The position numbers and the translations under genes are program-made. Below, in pieces: positions 60,990 through 64,000 of a DNA stretch of 64,000 nt (position 1 is its first letter; each line of letters opens with the position of its first letter). The DNA lies in contig NZ_QKZT01000007.1 in the NCBI RefSeq assembly GCF_003254055.1, positions 62,001 to 126,000 on the forward strand, read 5' to 3'. The notes beneath the pieces are model-generated. The model made no database searches and was not told the DNA's origin. It saw only the letters and a program-made list of their open reading frames with translations. Source of the DNA: Algoriphagus chordae (GTDB lineage Bacteria > Bacteroidota > Bacteroidia > Cytophagales > Cyclobacteriaceae).

Positions 60990-62990
60990 ATGACAAACCG
61001 AACCCTTTCGGCACTTATATTCACCCTCCTCCTAGTGTTTGAGTCCTCCTTACCGGCGATGGCTATAGTACAAGCTTCGGGGCAGGATGACCCCCTATTG
61101 ACTATAGGAGGCAAGTCTGTGGATAAAGACGAGCTGATCTATATGCTTTCTAAAGGCACCAAATCTGAGCCTGGCACTACAGGAATGTCCAGAGACGAAT
61201 TTGATGAGAACCTTGACCTTTTTATCAATTACAAATTAAAAGTAAGGGAAGCAGAGGCTCAAGGCCTTGATCAGACGGAGGAATTTCTCAGAGAATTTGA
61301 ATCCTTCCGAGAAAACCTTAAAGCTCCTTTCCTGATTCGAAATTCTTTAGAAGAGGGGGAACTGAGAAAAGCATATTCTAGAATGCAGGAGATTATTCGT
61401 GCCAGCCACATTCTGCTCAAATTCCCTCCAAATGCCAGCAAGGAAGACAGTTTGATCGTCCTGCGCATGGCATTGAAGATAGAAGATGAAATAAAAAATG
61501 GTAGTAGCATCAACGATCTTGCTGTAGAATATTCAGATGATCCATCAGCTCAAGTAAACAAAGGAGATCTAGGTTATTTCACTGCTCTTCAGATGGTTCA
61601 GCCCTTCGAAGATGCAGCTTATGCACTTCAAGCAGGCCAAGTTTCAGACCCTGTATTGACCAACTTTGGTTATCACATCATCAAAGTGCAGGATCGCCAA
61701 CCCAACCCTGGCCAAGTACACGTATCACATATCCTAGTGCGTATAGATGAAAATGCTCCAACAGGCGAAGACATCGCGAAGCGCAAAGTGGCTGATATCT
61801 ATAATGAGATCCAGAAAGAAAATACCATCTGGGAGGATATTGTAAAAAATTATTCTGAAGATCCTGCAAGTAGCCAAAAGGGAGGAATTCTACCTTGGTT
61901 CAGCGTTGGATCTATGATCCCTGAGTTTGAAATGGCAGCATTTTCCCTGACGGAAGTTGGTGAAGTCTCTCCTCCTGTAAGAACTCGCTATGGTTATCAC
62001 ATTCTGAGATTAGAAGACAAGAGACCTGTTGAAAGTTTTGAAGCTCTGGAAGAGAGCATCCGCTCTAGAATCTTAAGAGATTCGCGATCCACTATGATAC
62101 AGTCTCAGGTGATGGCTATTCAGAAGTCTCGATACAATTTCGACGAGAATGAAGAGAATGTAGCCAAACTGAGAGCAGAATTAGCCAACACGACTAAAGC
62201 TGGATTTTCACAGGCATTGACAGCTAAAGGTCTGACAAGCGATCAACTCTTTTTGCTTCAGGGCAAAAGCTACATTGCCGAAGATCTTGCAGATTATATG
62301 CTTGAAGTAGAAATCAGCCTGCCAAGTAAATCCAGTGTTTTCGATGCTTGGTATGATCGATTTGTGGCGGCAGTTCTCAACGAGGCTGAAGAGTCTGATT
62401 TGGCGGCCAACAATAAAGAGTATCGCATGCTGTTGAAAGAGTATCGAGATGGCATTTTGCTATTCTCGCTGATGAACGAAGAAGTTTGGCAAAAAGGCCT
62501 TCTGGACTCGACAGCTCAAAGAGCCTATTTCGAAAAAAACATTCAAAATTATCAGTGGAAAGGCAGATCAAATGCCTATATCGTCAAAGTGCTTGACTTG
62601 ACTCAGTTGGATGCTGCACGAAAAGCGCTTAAAGACAAACCACTTTCAGAGGAGCTTATTGCTTCTTTTGAGAGTAGTTACCAAAGCAGTAATTCTTTGG
62701 CCTATCAAACAGAAACAGGGCTGATAGAACACAGCGAGCACCCAGTTTTGTCTAAAGTAGATTTGAACGAGTCCTACCAAGAGCTCGAAACTAACGGTCA
62801 TCTTCACATTGTGCTTATGGGAGAAATCAGTCCAGCTGGGCCAAAGAAATTCGAAGAAACACGTGGCTTGGTCATACGAGATTATCAGGAATATTTGGAT
62901 GAAAGTCTTGTGGAATCTTTACGCAAAAAGTATCCAATCAGTATCAATCCAAAAGCTAAAGAGGAAACTTTCATAGCTTTGAATCAATAA
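60990..62990 (+). CDS. Periplasmic peptidyl-prolyl isomerase with two parvulin domains
   Basis: The 666-residue protein has a signal peptide (about 1-27), an N-terminal chaperone region (ISKGTKS, FINYKLKVREAEAQG), two parvulin domains (about 133-235, starting RASHILLKF, and 242-348, starting VSHILVRI, each with the GGxLGxF/GGILPWF-type loop), and a C-terminal part of about 300 residues without a clear domain. Like SurA or PrsA it should help outer-membrane or secreted proteins fold. A further parvulin gene follows 51 bases on. Confidence 0.87.
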   Translation: MTNRTLSALIFTLLLVFESSLPAMAIVQASGQDDPLLTIGGKSVDKDELIYMLSKGTKSEPGTTGMSRDEFDENLDLFINYKLKVREAEAQGLDQTEEFLREFESFRENLKAPFLIRNSLEEGELRKAYSRMQEIIRASHILLKFPPNASKEDSLIVLRMALKIEDEIKNGSSINDLAVEYSDDPSAQVNKGDLGYFTALQMVQPFEDAAYALQAGQVSDPVLTNFGYHIIKVQDRQPNPGQVHVSHILVRIDENAPTGEDIAKRKVADIYNEIQKENTIWEDIVKNYSEDPASSQKGGILPWFSVGSMIPEFEMAAFSLTEVGEVSPPVRTRYGYHILRLEDKRPVESFEALEESIRSRILRDSRSTMIQSQVMAIQKSRYNFDENEENVAKLRAELANTTKAGFSQALTAKGLTSDQLFLLQGKSYIAEDLADYMLEVEISLPSKSSVFDAWYDRFVAAVLNEAEESDLAANNKEYRMLLKEYRDGILLFSLMNEEVWQKGLLDSTAQRAYFEKNIQNYQWKGRSNAYIVKVLDLTQLDAARKALKDKPLSEELIASFESSYQSSNSLAYQTETGLIEHSEHPVLSKVDLNESYQELETNGHLHIVLMGEISPAGPKKFEETRGLVIRDYQEYLDESLVESLRKKYPISINPKAKEETFIALNQ

Positions 62991-63041
62991 TAATTCACAA
63001 AACAAACCTGTCTCCTAAGTACCGGAGATGGAAAAACACCC

Positions 63042-64000
63042 ATGAAATTGCTAAACCGACTTACATTCACTCTAGTTGCCAGCTTGCTGATTACCGCATC
63101 ATTTGCGCAAGAAGACCCTCAAACAGGCCAGGTTCTTGACAAAATTGTGGCTAAAGTGGACAACTATATCTTGTTAGAATCAGATGTACAGAAAGCATAT
63201 ATAGAAACGCTTTCCCAAATGCAACAGGGGCAAGAAACTCCTTCCAGATGCCAGATATTTGAATCCTTGATGATTAATAAATTGATGGTAGCCAAGGCTG
63301 AAGTCGATTCGGTAATCGTCACGGATGCAGAAGTAATGATCCAAACTGAACAGCGCTTCAGCATGGTCATGCAGCAATTTGGCGGAGATGAAAGCACCTT
63401 GGTAGAAGCCTATGGAAAAACCTCTGATCAGCTCAAGGCTGAAATCGAGGATGTGATCAAAGAGCAACTAATCGTACAGCGTATGAGAACTCAAATCACA
63501 GAAGGTTTGACTGTTTCTCCCAATGATGTAAGACAGTTTTACAATAGTATCCCACAAGATTCATTGCCTTTGTTCACTTCAGAGGCTACCGTAGGACAGA
63601 TCGTGGTGAAGCCAGAAGTAAACCCACAAACAAAGCAGGACATCTACGATCAGATGCTGCAATTCAAGAAAGACATTGGCGAAGGAAATGCTGATTTCGC
63701 AGATCTTGCGAGAAAATTTTCCGAAGATCCAGGGTCCGCTACTAATGGTGGAGATCTTGGTTTTTCGTCAAAAGGGCAAATGGTTCCTCAGTATGAAAGT
63801 GCTGCTTTAAGTCTAAAACAAGGTGAGATTTCTGATCCTATCGAAAGTGATTTTGGATTTCACTTGATTCAACTGTTAGAAATAAAAGGTAACACCTACA
63901 ATACTCGTCACATCTTGATGTCTCCAAAAGCGACTGAGGCGGATGTAGCAAAATCTGAAAGGTACCTCGATAGTCTAAGAACTGAGATTTTAGCTGGAAG
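63042..64000 (+). CDS. surA: SurA-like peptidyl-prolyl isomerase, C-terminus cut by window edge
   Basis: The frame is open from the ATG at 63042 to the right edge, giving 319 codons. It has a signal peptide (MKLLNRLTFTLVASLLITA, ending SFAQ), then VLDKIVAKVDNYILLESDVQKA, the typical SurA N-terminus, the chaperone helices, and one full parvulin domain (about 185-285, with NGGDLGFSSKGQMVPQYE). A second parvulin domain seems to begin with TRHILM at the edge. The whole protein is likely about 450 residues. It is co-directional with the previous parvulin gene. Confidence 0.88.
   Translation, partial: MKLLNRLTFTLVASLLITASFAQEDPQTGQVLDKIVAKVDNYILLESDVQKAYIETLSQMQQGQETPSRCQIFESLMINKLMVAKAEVDSVIVTDAEVMIQTEQRFSMVMQQFGGDESTLVEAYGKTSDQLKAEIEDVIKEQLIVQRMRTQITEGLTVSPNDVRQFYNSIPQDSLPLFTSEATVGQIVVKPEVNPQTKQDIYDQMLQFKKDIGEGNADFADLARKFSEDPGSATNGGDLGFSSKGQMVPQYESAALSLKQGEISDPIESDFGFHLIQLLEIKGNTYNTRHILMSPKATEADVAKSERYLDSLRTEILAG

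Noticed and set aside
1-64000. tRNA, rRNA or CRISPR arrays
   Set aside because: Spacers were read for cloverleaf ends and regularly spaced direct repeats; none was found.

Overview
The window is a chromosomal segment of a gliding, type IX secretion (T9SS) bacterium of the phylum Bacteroidota. It most resembles Cytophagales/Cyclobacteriaceae (Algoriphagus-like), inferred from gene families rather than from any database search. The signs are a gldKLMN operon with a PorP/SprF-type protein and a SprE/PorW-type lipoprotein, an ATP synthase operon without beta and epsilon genes, TAnnTTTG-type -7 elements, few purine-rich ribosome binding sites, and many lipoproteins.

Layout. 1-1714: an edge-truncated DUF2179 membrane protein and a CynX-type MFS transporter. 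1715-7296: repeat-rich spacer, then a mutagenesis cassette made of a LexA-like XRE/S24 regulator divergent from dinB and a dnaE-type polymerase, with an operator-like inverted repeat between them. 7367-10649: a visibly A+T-rich three-gene accessory operon (cyclodeaminase-fold protein, GNAT-PIN-GNAT-like-PUA-like fusion, ASCH protein) with its own promoter. This is the best candidate for an undescribed system. 10924-17585: secreted serine hydrolase, Na+ symporter plus myo-inositol oxygenase, and a membrane TPR protein. 17976-23076: acyl-CoA dehydrogenase, a perfect 48-bp palindrome, and the glpD-glpK-glpF operon. 23163-34094: mostly housekeeping and envelope genes (SixA-like lipoprotein, RluA, yqeY-cvpA-pabA, pdxJ, esterase, RsmI-like methylase, M19 dipeptidase, SGNH hydrolase, DUF4221 lipoprotein, sulfatase). 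34496-40179: ATP synthase operon (atpZ-type, AtpI-like, B, E, F, H, A, G). 40325-47130: SprE/PorW-like lipoprotein, PBP1A and UvrC. 47145-56461: a long minus-strand envelope/motility cluster (BamA-like, DUF4271, HemD, PorP/SprF, GldK, GldL, GldM, GldN). 56508-64000: HemW, a DUF721 protein, a partner-switching module (PP2C phosphatase, STAS, anti-sigma-type kinase), and two parvulin-type periplasmic chaperones, the last cut by the window edge.

How the genes work together. GldK/L/M/N, the PorP-like protein and the SprE-like lipoprotein are parts of one secretion and motility machine. The BamA-like protein, two parvulins and PBP1A serve the same envelope. GlpF-GlpK-GlpD form a complete glycerol-to-dihydroxyacetone-phosphate route. 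The symporter and inositol oxygenase form an import-and-oxidise pair. The XRE/S24-DinB-DnaE cassette looks like a damage-inducible translesion unit. No tRNA, rRNA, CRISPR array, transposase or phage gene was seen.
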